Below, piece after piece: positions 45,987-59,160 of a stretch of 64,000 nt of DNA (positions are counted from its first letter, which is position 1; the number at the start of each line of letters is the position of its first letter). Origin of the DNA: Saxidomus purpurata (Eukaryota; Mollusca; Bivalvia; Venerida; Veneridae); assembly GCA_022818135.1 (NCBI GenBank), contig JAFMSR010000003.1, positions 30,205,962-30,269,961 of the forward strand, given 5' to 3'. Position numbers and translations under genes: made by a program. Below the pieces are notes generated by a model. It saw nothing but the letters and a program-made list of their open reading frames with translations, ran no database searches and had not been told where the DNA came from.

Positions 45987-46160
45987 ATGGGACAATCTGA
46001 TAGTCAGCCAAGTAAGCATGTGGTGGCGGCGACAGAGACGGTACAGATACAGGAGGCTAAATATGTAAGCAACAATGCACAGCTCCTGTCTGAAATGGAG
46101 CAGAAGAAGTTCTTCAAAAAGAAGGGCAAAAAGAGTTGGAAGAAAACGAGATTTAGAGAG
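45987..46160 (+). CDS. Alternative first exon C: predicted myristoylated, polybasic N-terminus (58 codons)
   Basis: Begins Met-Gly-Gln-Ser-Asp-Ser, which fits the N-myristoylation pattern (Gly2, Ser6). At about residues 38-58 there is a dense Lys/Arg cluster with aromatic residues, EQKKFFKKKGKKSWKKTRFR, like membrane-binding effector regions. It ends at GAG|GTATGT in phase 0, so it can splice to the same downstream exon as exons A/B. Local GC is raised relative to the surroundings. Together the features suggest a plasma-membrane-targeted isoform. It could be a separate gene's first exon, as the common downstream exons are not in the window. Confidence 0.65.
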
Positions 46161-47149
46161 GTATGTTTTTGCCTTCTGATCAGTGTAAGCAATAAAAAAG
46201 TAGCCCAAACGATACAGTACCTTTTCTATTTTGTATTTACTATTTGACGTAACTAGTATGTCATTTAAGCAATGGAAGAAATGTGAAGCTTAGTAGGTTC
46301 AGTGCAACAAGTTTACCATGTGGTGAATTGTCCAGTTCATTTTCCTTTTCGTTCAGATTGTTTACAGTCCTCGCTGATTGTGGGATTTCTGCCCTGGTGA
46401 ACTTGCCAAGGCCCTTTGAGTTCATAGTAAATGCTTTGGAGTTGCAAAACTTATAGTGCTGATTCAGACCTTATTGAGACTAGTGATATGCCCAGTTTAA
46501 GACAATGCTTCAACGATACGCAAGGTGTAACATTGATGTCAGAAGTGTAACCTCAAAGGAAGAGTCAGACATAGTCAAATTTAATCTACAGATGTTTGCA
46601 AAAACTGTTTATTAATACCACCAGCATTGACCATGATCATTTTCAATGCCATCGCTGTTAGTTGTCAACATTTTGTTGATGTTTTGTAGGCAATTTTTTA
46701 CATGAACAATAATTGGTAATGTCCAAGAAGTAAAAGGCAGAAGTCTGCCTAGCTAGTTCAGGGTAATAAATTAGAATGTAAAGTTTGAGTTCGGCAGATT
46801 TTCTTTTAACAGCAGCTGCTGTAGTGAGACGTGCAATGCAGTTGCTCTGAAGTCATTATGCTGTTTTTTCTACAGTTCAGTGTCGGAGTAAGTCAGAAGT
46901 TCTTTTCTTGCATACCAGATGGGGATATCTGCAGTTTTACCAGTGCTGGAAAATCTCATCTTACACCCCCCATGTAAGACAACTCGCGTGAATTACTTGT
47001 GAAGTAACATTATAAACAATGTGATGTCACTTTCTCAAACACAGCATCTGAATAACGTTTGTTTTTATATTAAAATGCATCATTTCGATAAGTTTGTATT
47101 TAAATATCTATTTTAAAGTGCAATACTGTATGCAAGAAAAAGATTCTGC
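46161..47149 (+). other. Intron following exon C
   Basis: No feature recognised apart from ordinary AT-rich sequence. Confidence 0.4.
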
Positions 47150-47283
47150 CATGAGATACTTGGTTCAGATGGAAATATCCGTCACTTCGGGTAACTGTTT
47201 TGCAGGATCTCGGCAGAGCCTCGTTCCCTCCAAAACAGTTACCCTCAGTGACAGATATTTCCGTCTGAACCGCGTGCTCATGT
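47150..47283. mobile_element. Fold-back (palindromic) element
   Basis: Arms of about 50 bases (47150-47202 and 47231-47283) are inverted with few mismatches. The left core 'ttcagatggaaatatccgtc' pairs with the right core 'gacagatatttccgtctgaa'. The loop is about 28 bases. The shape is a fold-back MITE. The ORF at 47094-47285 is a by-product. Confidence 0.8.
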
Positions 47284-47954
47284 AAGAAACTAATATGGTT
47301 ACTATGCAGTGCAATATGTCTCTGAGGAATCCTGTGAAAAGCATCCAGAATCAGGCTTGCCCTGTCTCCGTCTCCAGGGGAAGTAACATCAGGCTTGACC
47401 AGTCTCCAGGGGAAGTTACTATAGTTTTTGCAAGATTTTGGTTTTGGTCATTGGTTTTGGATAGAATTAGGGCATTTTGAAATCTGTATTATGAAATTTG
47501 GCTATTACTGATTCTATCAAACTCTTGCCTTGATTTATATGAAACTTTGTATGCTAAAGCCTTAGGTGAGCTTATCATGAGAGGAGAGACATATGTTTTT
47601 GCAATAAAATCACCCCAAATTCTGAAAGATTCACTTAATATCTGATTCAAAAGTTGAAGCAGCAGAGTTTGTTGTTGAAGATAAGAAGTCTGTTAGATTT
47701 TATTTATTTCAAACTTTGAGTTTGTAAGAAAATATTATTGATTTTTTGCTCACCTGTTTGATATTCTATTTTTGGAAAAGGATGCTAGCAGTATTGAGAG
47801 ATTTTTAGTTTCGGAGGCAGCATCTGCCATAGTATTATACTGAAGTGTAGATTAATAGTAGAAAATGTTTACATCAGTATTAACAGGGAATGAAGTCCTA
47901 ATTATGTTTTATTATTTGGCATCATTTACATTGTAGTGTAAATTCCATCAGAGG

Positions 47955-48997
47955 TTTATTATCCCTTTGCCTTGGCAGAGAGGATATGGTAATGGGCTTC
48001 GTTTGTCTGTGCCTCTGTCCGTCACACTTCTAGGGATTCAAGGGAATTTATTCAATCTTTACACACAGATAGAGGACATTGAGAGGAAGTGCAGTGTTTA
48101 GAAACCTTAACTCTGGCTTGTCCTATATGTGGATTATCTCCTTTTTTTTTTTTTTTTTTTTAACCCGGCCTCCTCTTAAGTACTGAACCATGATTAAATT
48201 ACATACAATTACAGAGGACATTAAGGCGCAGTGTCAAGAATCATAATTATACCTAACTCTATTTTTGCCCCCCCCGTAACTCCCTTTATTGATTTTTATT
48301 TTAACATTTTCCCCTCTTGCGAATATAACTCAGAAAGTACTCAAGGGCTTTGTTCAAATGTACACACAGACGAAGACTTGAAGTGCAGTGTACAAGAACC
48401 TTAACCTACTTGTCCTTTTTTATATCTCCTTTTATTACTTTTTCTTGTCATGGCCATATAACTCCATAAGTTACTGATCTGAATTGACTCAAATTGTAAT
48501 AATTTTTATTCTTTATGTTGCTATAACCGAGGTGTTTTCCATTGAATTTTGTACATTAGGACCAGAAAATGTGTTCCTTATAACCAAGTTCCCTATAACC
48601 GAGGATTTTTACATTGAATAAAGAAGGATTTAGAGGGAATTGAGTTCCTTATAACTGATTGTTCCTTAGTTCTTATAAGTAGGTTTACTGTACAGTCATA
48701 GAGGATATAAGATGCAGTGCATTTTCCAAAAACCATTACTCAAACTTATCCTCATTTTGAGTTATCTCCCTTTATTGATTTTTCCCATAAAACGTTTGTG
48801 CAAAGCATACAATTTCCGATTTTTAGAATAGAAGTGCAACATTAACACAGAGAAAGTGCAAGTGAGTAACCCTCAACATAATTGCTAATATTTTATCAAA
48901 TTAGAACGTATAACATATCCATTCCTTTCACCTCATATTTCTTGGTCATAGAATAAGCACTCAGCAGGGTGATGGGCATGTCTAACATGGCTCTTGT
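47955..48997 (+). mobile_element. Diverged repeat element ending CTCTTGTT
   Basis: 'ccctttgccttggcagagag..' start, 'cattgagaggaagtgcagtg' units (also in the element at 29432) and '..aacatggctcttgtt' end. Contains a (T)n run at 48141-48160. Non-coding. Confidence 0.55.
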
Positions 48998-49001
48998 TCA
49001 G

Positions 49002-50070
49002 TTTTAGCGCGACTTTTCAAAAAAGGGGAGCTATCCTGCTCGCCCTGGTGTTGGCGTCGGCGTGGGATTACACCTTGGTTAAGCCCCCCCCCCTTTTTTT
49101 ACCACCCCACTTTATTTCAAAACTATTAGAGGTATACTTGAAACATGCCTCTTGTTAACCATCATAACCTCCATCTAAAAGAAATACTCTGCAAGGTTTT
49201 GAATTATGGGTAAAAGCTCCACTTTAGACCTTGCCTTAACCCTTTGAGTTAGTTTCCCCCCCTTTGTACCACCCCCTTTATTTCAAAACATAGCTTGGAA
49301 ACTTTCAATGCTTGTTTACCATCATATTACCCCCATCTAGATAGGCAAGTAACTCTGTAAGGTTTGAAATTATGCCCTTTAGGTATATTGACTTGTTTAA
49401 GTTTTAAGGCCCCTCCTTTATTTCAGGACCATTAGAGGTGTTGTTTAGAACTAACCATACTTGTTTAATATGACTTACATCAACAAACGATGAATACTCG
49501 TCAAGCTTTTTGACTAAATTATGCCCTTTTTATTGAGATACATTATATGGGTAAATCCAATTGCTTAACCCTTTGAGATATTGCTTTGAACTTGAATACT
49601 TGTTTACCATCATTACCCCCATCTGTATGGGCAAGAGAAGGTAACTCTGTCAGGGATTTGTTTCAGAAATTAAGGCCCCTTTATGGGAATCTTGGTTAAG
49701 TTTTTCTACCAGTCCACACAGTGGATATTTATTTGAAATATGGAATCCCTTTTTACCACTCATGATCCCCAAACATGGGCAGGGGAAGGTAATTCTGTCC
49801 AGTTATATGAAACTATGGCCCTTTTGACTTAGAACTCGGTTAAAATTTTCATTCTTGTCCACTTGTTGACTTAACCATTTGAGATATTACTTTGAAAGTT
49901 GGAGTACTTATGTACCATCATGAGACCTATCTGTAAGCAAGAGAAGATAACTCTGTGAAAATGTTTCTTGATTTGTACTTAGAAATTCCTAGTTAAAGTT
50001 TTGTGTGCCCTTAACTGTCAAAGTTTTGTTTTATTGCAAGCTAGCGCGCTGTCCTACTGACAGCTCTTGT
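49002..50070 (+). mobile_element. Helitron/pearl-like element ending in hairpin plus CTCTTGT
   Basis: Starts 'ttttagcgcgac', with 'tagcgcg' echoed inverted near 50042. The hairpin CTGTC-CTACT-GACAG (50049-50063) is followed by CTCTTGT. Units of about 165-180 bp share 'aaccctttgagatatt', 'tgtttaccatcat' and 'aaggtaactctgt'. A GC-rich 'ggtgttggcgtcggcgtg' leader follows the start. Non-coding. Confidence 0.65.
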
Positions 50071-52430
50071 TGTATCACCTCTCATTGGTTTACATAATTT
50101 CAGTGACATAATTATAATTTTTGCTGAAATGGCTTGAATTTAGTAGTTGACAAAAGTTTACTTCAGTTGTGCCAGGTTAAGACGTTTTTATATTTATATA
50201 TATGTTCTTAGTAATGCTTGACTGACATTTCCTAGAGTTATGGCCCTTGACATTTTCAAGTCCTTATGAAAGCCTTTTCTTTCATTTTAATACTGTGTCA
50301 TGCTTGTTGTTAAATGAATATAGCATGTCTGTACCAGGGGAATGTTGGAAACAGTAAAATTAGATGTGATTTGGATACATATGATAACTATAAGATGCAA
50401 ATTCTAGAAAATTGGCAGATTGTTCTTGCAGTTTCCTTTCTTTAATGTGTTTCACAGGATCAGGCTGTGAGTTTTGCAGGTCTATGAGACTGTAATAGAA
50501 TTTGTTGAACTACCTCCCCTTTGATATTTTCGTGGAATGAAAATGAAAGTGATTAACAAACAGTTACTGCAGATTGTCTGCCAATTACATTTAAGATGCT
50601 GTTAGCCCTAAATGCATGTTTCTTAATACACCTGACTGCCATTATTGTCAGAGATCATCATTTTGATTTGCTGAAAAATTACAAGTGATAATTTTAGAAT
50701 TATAGAGGTGACTGCAATACGTTTTGCTATACCGCCAAGTAAAGTTGGATAACTCCAATTAGTGCGCATCCCACACTTTAAGTAACAGAAAAAATAACTT
50801 AGAAGGTAAATAAATGCTGTGCAGTCATCAGAGGTGTTTCTTTGAAATTTATGTCTGGGTGTGCTTGATTTTGTGTGGATTTATTTTCTTAATGCTATCC
50901 TTACCTGTTTGATTTATGTTTGATTTTTTGCCATGATAACTGATTCATTAGACTTTGTTATGGTATTTTATGGGAACATTAAGTCAGGTCCTATTGTACA
51001 ATTTATGGTCTTTGAGAAATTCTTAGTTTGATAAACACTCTGATTGATTATATTTGCTGGCAGACCAGCAAACCTAATTGTGGTATCACTCACTATAATG
51101 CCTAATTTATGACTGCCAAGTGCCTAATTAGCTTGATGGACCTGACTGGTGGCTGAGTACTGTTGCAGGTGACAGATGAGTTTTTATTAAGGTATCAAGT
51201 ACTTACCTGTCTGTGATAATTTAATATTTACATCAGATGCCAAAATGTCAATCAACACATGAAGAACATGGTACCCTCCAAAGATATTAACAGCCATGTT
51301 GGTTTGGTAACCAGCATATTGTGACTAAAACATTTTCTGAAACAAGTCTCAAATTTCTTGCTTCTCATTAGCCAAGCTGGAGGACAGTTTCAAATTTGAC
51401 CTATCACGGGACAGAGAGTTTAGACTGGTCTTAGAGAAGTTTTCCTGATGTCATAGAAATTAAGGGTAGGTTATGTCCAACTAAACACTGCTTTGTGTTG
51501 CTGAAGTTCTGTGAAGCTGAGCTTGATTGACAAGGATAAACCTTTCTATTAGCTTATTTGGTTTGTTGTCTGATATGTCTAGACTCGCAGGAGCTGTTTG
51601 TTTGAACTTGATGTCTTTCTCTGACAATGTTGCCTTAAGATAAAGAGTATGGTGTTGACAAAGGTTAAGTATATGTCACTTTCTACAGACTTTCAGGCAG
51701 TAACTTTCATTTCCTAGTTTGTATCCATCACACTGGTACAGGGCAGATAAGGCATTCTTGTAACATTTTAGATTAAAACGGTTGTTATTTAAATGCTTGT
51801 TAACCTTGCATTCAACAGTAGCAGGTCTTTACTACTGTATGACTGGGAAGATACGGATGTGAGCATATCAGAGACAAAATATGGTACATTTACAACATAC
51901 ACATTGGGTGTGGATGATATATTCCTGACCAAGCATCACAGAAATTTGCCCACAAAACTTAGAAAGGATAATTCAAGAGATCTGTGTGTTGTTTACAGTT
52001 TTATCCTACAGTTTTCTTGTTTGCCTCTCAGCTGAACAGACAGATGTCTAAGTATGTGTTGTGGAATTAGAGATTTAGTGCATCACGTATTGTTGTTATT
52101 TGAACATACAAACAACTTGCCATAGCACCGGTATGAGTTGCCAAGTCAAAGCTGGGTGATGAGATGTTTAATTAAAGAAAATAATGATACAGCAATTTCA
52201 GGTAACATATAAAATGCATCATCAAAAAGTTCTTGACAGTAAAAGCTGTTTTAAACCACTAATAAGTAACTGCTTGTCTCATATAAAGTTGTTGTTTGAA
52301 AGCTGTTTGGCTCTTGTTCTGCTTTGCAGAATACCTAGAAGTGTATAAAAGGATGTACATTCAAAGAAATTTGTTAGAATGGAATATTTCATGACATATT
52401 AAATAATAGTTGAATTTGTTGATTATTTAT
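50071..52430. other. Intronic AT-rich DNA without recognised features
   Basis: Nothing supported. The 80-residue ORF at 51793-52035 has no splice or motif support. Confidence 0.4.
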
Positions 52431-53270
52431 TGACAATAAATGCCATTTTTGTATTTCTTGACAATGATGCAATTTTCCTGTTCTTTTTAGATTCCTTGAT
52501 GATAATTCCATTGCCCTGTTCTTTCTGGATTTTATAACAATGATGCCATTATCCTGTTATTTCTGGATTTATTGCCAGTGTTGTCATTGTCCTGTTCTTT
52601 ATAGATTTTTTTGCCAATAATGCCATTATTCTGTTCTTTCTGGATTTCTTGCCAATAATGTCATTGCCCTGTTCTTTCACGATTTTTTGACAATGATGCC
52701 ATTGCCCTGTTTTTTCTGGATTTTATAACAATGATGTCATTGCCCTGTTCTTTCTGGATTTTATAACAATGATGCCATTATCCTGTTCTTTCTGGATTTA
52801 TTGCCAGTGTTTTCATTGTCCTGTTCTTTAAAGATTTCTTGCCAATAATGCCATTATTCTGTTCTTTCTGGATTTATTGCCAATAATGCCATTGCCCTGT
52901 TCTTTCATGATTTTTTGACAATGATGCCATTGCCCTGTTCTTTCTGGATTTTATAACAATGATGCCATTGCCCTGTTCTTTCTGGATTTTATAACAATGA
53001 TGCCATTATCCTGTTCTTTCTGGATTTATTGCCAGTGTTTTCATTGTCCTGTTCTTTAAAGATTTCTTGCCAATAATGCCATTATTCTGTTCTTTCTGGA
53101 TTTATTGCCAATAATGCCATTGCCCTGTTCTTTCACGATTTTTTGACAATGATGCCATTGTCCTGTTCTTTCTGGATGTCTTGCCTGTAATGTAATTATC
53201 CTGTTCTTTCTAGAATTATTGACAATAATGTCATTGTCCTGTTCTTTCTAGTACTGCCATTGCCTAATAT
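52431..53270 (+). repeat. 38-bp minisatellite with 228-bp higher-order repeat
   Basis: Units 'ccctgttctttctggatttt' plus 'ataacaatgatgccattg' recur every 38 bases, about 21 times. The distinctive 'attgccagtg' variant recurs at 52571, 52800 and 53028, about 228 bp (six units) apart. Confidence 0.9.
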
Positions 53271-53382
53271 CTCTTTAAAATGTTTGTCCTTTCTTTTCAT
53301 TCTTGTTAGTGTCATTGATAAATATCAAGATGGATTCCATCATAAGAAATTCATCAGTATTTGATGATTAAGGAAGCTATTG

Positions 53383-54065
53383 CGCTTGCCGAGCTTCAGC
53401 ATCGGTGTTGGCGTCGGCATCTGCATTGGTTAAAGTTTTTTTATAAGTCTAATATTTTGAGTACTATCAAAGATATTGAGTTGAAACTCAAAATATATGT
53501 TAACCAACAACATCTACACCTGAGGGAAAAATCCCCATAACTCTGTTTTGATTTTTACAGATTTATGCTACTTTTTAACTTTGAACTTTTGGTTAAAGTT
53601 TTTTTTATAAAGTCAAATATGTTGAAAACTATCAAAGGTATTGATTTGAAACTCACACTATATGTTTACCATCAATAGCAACACCTGAGGAAACAATCCA
53701 TATAACTCTTGTTTGATTTTTGACAAATGTATTCCCCTTTTCAACATAGAATTTTAGTTTAAGATTTTTATAGTCTTTAATACTATCAAGGTATTAACTT
53801 GAAACTTGAAATATCTGTTTACCATCATCATCTTCGCCTTATGAAACAATCCCCAAAACTCTGTTTTGATTTTTGACAGATTAATGCCCCTTTTCAACAT
53901 AGAATTTTAGTTTAAGATTTTTATAAAGTCTAATATCTTGAATACTTTGAACGTATTGACATGAAACTTAAAATGTTTACTATCAACATCTTCACCACTG
54001 TTCTTGACTTTAGACATATTTATGCCCCTTTTTTAATTTTGTCAAAGTTTTTACCACAGTCTTGT
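53383..54065 (+). mobile_element. Repeat element fragment with tandem units
   Basis: 'ggaagctattgcgcttgccgagc..' then 'ggtgttggcgtcggca', similar in style to the leader at 49040. Units follow with 'aagtctaatat..tgaatact', 'tattgacttgaaact' and 'atgccccttttcaaca'. Confidence 0.55.
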
Positions 54066-56950
54066 AGCTTGATGATTCATGTCGTGGTCGCTAAATACAT
54101 TATGCTTTTGACATTGTAAGATGTCACATGATGATTTGTGTTATGGTCACTTACTTTCTGTCTGTGACATTATAAGATGTTTTTGATGAATCATGTTTTG
54201 GTCACTAAAAACTTTGTGCTCTTGACATTGTAAGATTTTGCTTGTTGATTCATGCCATCTTTACTTACTTTCTGCTTGTAACAAATTGTCATGGTCACGT
54301 ATTTTCTGCTTTAAACATAGTAGGATGTTTTTGATGGTTCATGTCATGGTGTTCAATTACTTTCTGCTTGTGACATTATAATATTATGATGCTTTGGATG
54401 AATCATGTCATGGTCTCTTACTATATGCTTGTGACATTTGTCAGATGTTTTTGATGGTTTATATCATAGCTATGAGACACTGTAGGATGTTTTTGATGGT
54501 TCATACCATTGCTATTTACTTTCTGCTTTAGACATTGTATGATGCTTTTGATGGCTCATATCATTGCTATTTACTTTCTGCTTTAGACATTGTAGGATGC
54601 TTTTGATGGCTCATATCATGACTATTTACTTTCTGCTTTAAACATTGTAGGATGCTTTTGATGGCTCATATCATTGCTATTTATTTACTGCTTTAGACAT
54701 TGTATGATGCTTTTGATGGCTCATATCATTGCTATTTACTTTCTGCTTTAGACATTGTAGGATGTTTTTGATGGCACATATCATGACTATTTACTTTCTG
54801 CTTTAGACATTGTATGATGCTTTTGATGGCTCATATCATTGCTATTTACTTACTGCTTTAGACATTGTATGATGCTTTTGATGGCTCATATCATTGCTAT
54901 TTACTTTCTGCTTTAGAAATTGTATGATGATTTTGATGGCTCATATCATGGCTATTTACTTCCTGCTTTAGACATTGTATGATGATTTTGATGGCTCATA
55001 TCATGACTATTTACTTCCTGCTTTAGACATTGTATGATGCTTTTGATGGTTCATATAATGGCTTTTTATTTTCTGCTTTAGACATTGTAGGATGTTTTTA
55101 ATGGCTCATATCATGGCTATTTACTTTCTGCTTTAGACATTGTAGGATGTTTTTGATGGCACATATCATGACTATTTACTTTCTGCTTTAGACATTGTAT
55201 GATGCTTTTGATGGCTCATATCATTGCTATTTACTTACTGCTTTAGACATTGTATGATGCTTTTGATGGCTCATATCATTGCTATTTACTTTCTGCTTTA
55301 GATATTGTATGATGCTTTTGATGGCTCATATCATTGCTATTTACTTTCTGCTTTAGACATTGTATGATGCTTTTGATGGCTCATATCATTGCTATTTACT
55401 TTCTGCTTTAGACATTGTATGATGATTTTGATGGCACATATCATGACTATTTACTTCCTGCTTTAGACATTGTATGATGCTTATGATGGTTCATATAATG
55501 GCTTTTTATTTTCTGCTTTAGACATTGTAGGATGTTTTTAATGGCTCATATCATGGCTATTTACTTTCTGCTTTAGACATTGTAGGATGTTTTTGATGGC
55601 TCATATCATTGCTATTTACTTTCTGCTTTAGACATTGTATGATGCTTTTGATGGCTCATATCATTGCTATTTACTTTCTGCTTTAGACATTGTATGATGC
55701 TTTTGATGGCTCATATCATTGCTATTTACTTTCTGCTTTAGACATTGTATGATGATTTTGATGGCTCATATCATGACTATTTACTTCCTGCTTTAGACAT
55801 TGTATGATGCTTATGATGGTTCATATAATGGCTTTTTATTTTCTGCTTTAGACATTGTAGGATGTTTTTGATGGCTCATATCATGGCTATTTACTTTCTG
55901 CTTTAGACATTGTAGGATGTTTTTGATGGCTCATATCATTGCTATTTACTTTCTGCTTTAGACATTGTATGATGCTTTTGATGGCTCATATCATTGCTAT
56001 TTACTTTCTGCTTTAGACATTGTAGGATGTTTTTGATGGTTCATACCATGGCTATCTATCTTTGCTTTAGACATTGTAGGATGTTTTTGATGGCTCATAT
56101 CATTGCTATTTACTTTCTGCTTTAGACATTGTATGATGCTTTTGATGGCTCATATCATTGCTATTTACTTCCTGCTTTAGACATTGTAGGATGTTTTTAA
56201 TGGCTCATATGATGACTATTTACTTCCTGCTTTAGACATTGTATGATGCTTTTGATGGCTCATATCATGACTATTTACTTTCTGCTTTAGACATTGTATG
56301 ATGCTTTTGATGGCTCATATCATGACTATTTACTTTCTGCTTTAGACATTGTATGATGCTTTTGATGGCTCATATCATGACTATTTACTATCTGCTTTTG
56401 ACATTGTATGATGCTTTTGATGGTTCATACCATGGCTATTTACTTTCTGATTGAGACGTTGTAGGATGTTTTTAATGGTTCATACCATGGCTATTTACTT
56501 TCTGATTGAGACATTGTAGGATGTTTTTAATGGTTCATACCATGGTTATTTACTTTCTGATTGAGACATTGTAGGATGTTTTTGATGGCTCATACCATGG
56601 CTATTTACTTTCTGCTTTAGACATTGTAGGATGTTTTTGATGGTTCATATCATGGCTTTTTACTTTCTGCTTTAGACATTGTAGGATGTTTTTGATGGTA
56701 TCATGGCTATTTACTATCTGCTTTAGACATTGTAGGATGTTTTTAATGGTTCATATCATGGCTATTTACTTTCTGCTTTAGACATTGTAGGATGTTTTTG
56801 ATGGTTTATATCATTGCTATTTACTTTCTGCTTTAGACATTGAAGGATGTTTTTGATGGTTCATATCATGGCTATTTACTTACTGCTTTAGACATTGTAG
56901 AATGTTTTTGATGGTTCATATCATGGCTTTTTACTTACTGCTTTAGACAT
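54066..56950 (+). repeat. 55-bp satellite array, about 50 units
   Basis: Consensus unit starts 'gacattgtatgatgcttttg', continues 'atggctcatatcattgctat' and ends 'ttactttctgcttta'. Units before about 54480 are diverged, and the centre is homogeneous. The variant 'tcatataatggctttttatt' marks higher-order blocks at 55051, 55491 and 55821, exactly 8 and 6 units apart. Each unit has a 'tttctgctttag' acceptor-like segment. Confidence 0.92.
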
Positions 56951-58500
56951 TATACATATTTACAGAACTGATTGAAATCTTGTTTACTCAAACTTTGAAG
57001 AGGCTGTTGATTTGAGTTTTAGGGAAAGGCAGTTCAAGCTAGCATGGGGGTTTCTTAAGTCATGGGGCTGTTAAGCATCCCTTTTGTAGCCTTTTTGTGA
57101 ATAAAAATCCATGACATTGTGTTTAAAGCCTTTCATTACTTATATTAGCATGTTGTCACTTTTTTCACCTGATCACAGCAGCAACATGTACAAATTAGTT
57201 CATGGACGGTGACATTCATCTATGATATCAACTTCTGAATTTGAAAGTAAAAGCAGACAAAAGGAAAGTTGTTTACTGGTTGTTGATTTACATCATTTTA
57301 GGCTTTCATTAGTGTCTGGAAATATACTTGTATTTATTTTGACTTCCAGGAATATCATTATTGTAACATCAAACAGTTTTATAATCAATGTTAATAACAA
57401 CACTAGCATATGGGCAGCCTGAGAACTAGACCAGCCTCTGTATCCATTGAAGTTCTGCATTGATCTGCCTAATATAATCACATAAATATTCTACTTAAGC
57501 ACTGACATGTGTTTTGAAAATAAAAAAATCTGGAGTATAAATCTAATGATCTGACACCTTAAGCTAGAGCATCCTGCATCACTTGTGTTCAACAGATTCT
57601 GGAATTGTGTTGCAATTAACATGTGATAATAAGTATATTGAGATACATTGTGGCAGATTCATAATTCATTTTATGATATTAGTGATGGGATTTCCTCAGT
57701 ACAATATAGGGAATTTTGCAAGTTAATTATGTATATATACATGTGTGAGTTGTAGAAGAAAAATATGTAATTGAATTGATTCTAAAATCAATGGGTTTTT
57801 ATGTGTTCAGCAATTTAATGTTACAGGGAATATAAGTTTTTCATGTGTATAAGGCTGCTGGTAAATACTGTATTTCTAGATTTTGACTGCAGTTCCTTGT
57901 AAATTGTACACAAAGGATGATTGGTCATAAGTCAAAGACTTAATTGGTCATAAAGCGCAATTGTTGTTCAGTCATTAACCAATAACTTTATTAAACTAAA
58001 CTTCAAGTGAATCATAAGTAGTTAAATGAATTGACTAGTAAATGTGAATGAACTTTCAATGTTGGGGGGTAGGTTTCAAAATTTTATCAAATACAGATGT
58101 TTTAACTTTTATTGTAACGAAGTTTGCCTGAAGACAGTATGAAGAGCTTACCATTGTAAAACTTGGATTGTAATTAAGGATCAAACAGTTTTAAATTAGT
58201 GTGAAATTAATCAGAATTCCAGGAGGCAGAGGAAATGTCTTAATTGGAACATATTTTACATAGTTATAATGTAACACAATTATGCAGTGGCGTCTTTTAA
58301 AACAGGATCCTTTGCAGTATAAGTATATCTAGCATTCTAAATTATGATTGAATGGAAATGTACCCTGTCTTAGAACTTCAGCAACCCAAGTGCTTTTGCT
58401 CATGTAGGTGATTATAACAAAGATATTGTCAATGGAAAATGTAACTTTAAGCAGATCAAAGATTAAATATGAGAATATAATTTTTTATTCAAATTCTAAA
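56951..58500. other. AT-rich DNA without recognised features
   Basis: No gene or repeat structure that I can support; short ORFs at 57222-57481 on both strands are chance. Confidence 0.4.
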
Positions 58501-58539
58501 AATTATTCAATAATATCTCTATATTGGCAATTTAAAGAC

Positions 58540-59160
58540 TCTTTGTGTACAAATACAAGACAATAGAAATTTTATGATAAATCTGTAGCAATTGACCTTT
58601 ATGGCCCCATGATCTTCTCCAAACTTTTTCAAAATGTTTGTGGGCCCTTGAATTATCCAAAATTGATAAAATAAGCCAAACAGTTTTCTTCCGATCTACA
58701 CCAGATGTGGTCAAAATGTTTACGGGCATGATATCTCAGCCAAATTTAATAACCAGTAAGACCCAGGCACTTCTTGATTATAGCCCTTGAATTATCCAAA
58801 ATTGGTAAAAGTAGACTTCAGTGTCCACTTTCATAAGTCGAAAAGTTTATATCAGATTATCACCAAACTTGGTCAAATTTCATGTTTGTGGGCATTATAT
58901 TTTGAGCAAGTTTAATATCCAGTTAATCGCTGAGACAATTCTGGATTATGGTCCTTGAATTATCCCAAATTGATCAAATTAGCATTGTCTGCTCTCTAAC
59001 TCAAAGAATTTTCATTCAGTCTTCACTAAATTTGACTAGATTGTTTATGGGTACAATATTACGGCCAAGTTTAATCATAAACCAGCTACATAGCTGCAGG
59101 TACACTAGAGTTATGGCCCTTTAATTGCTAAAATTTGACAAATAATTTGTGACAGTTTGG
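58540..59160 (+). repeat. Diverged tandem repeat, about 150-160 bp units
   Basis: Four diverged units share 'ttgaattatccaaaattg', 'caaacttggtcaaat..', 'tttgtgggcat' and 'taataaccag'. It ends '..gagttatggccctttaatt'. Same general style as the other element cores, ends not found. Confidence 0.6.
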
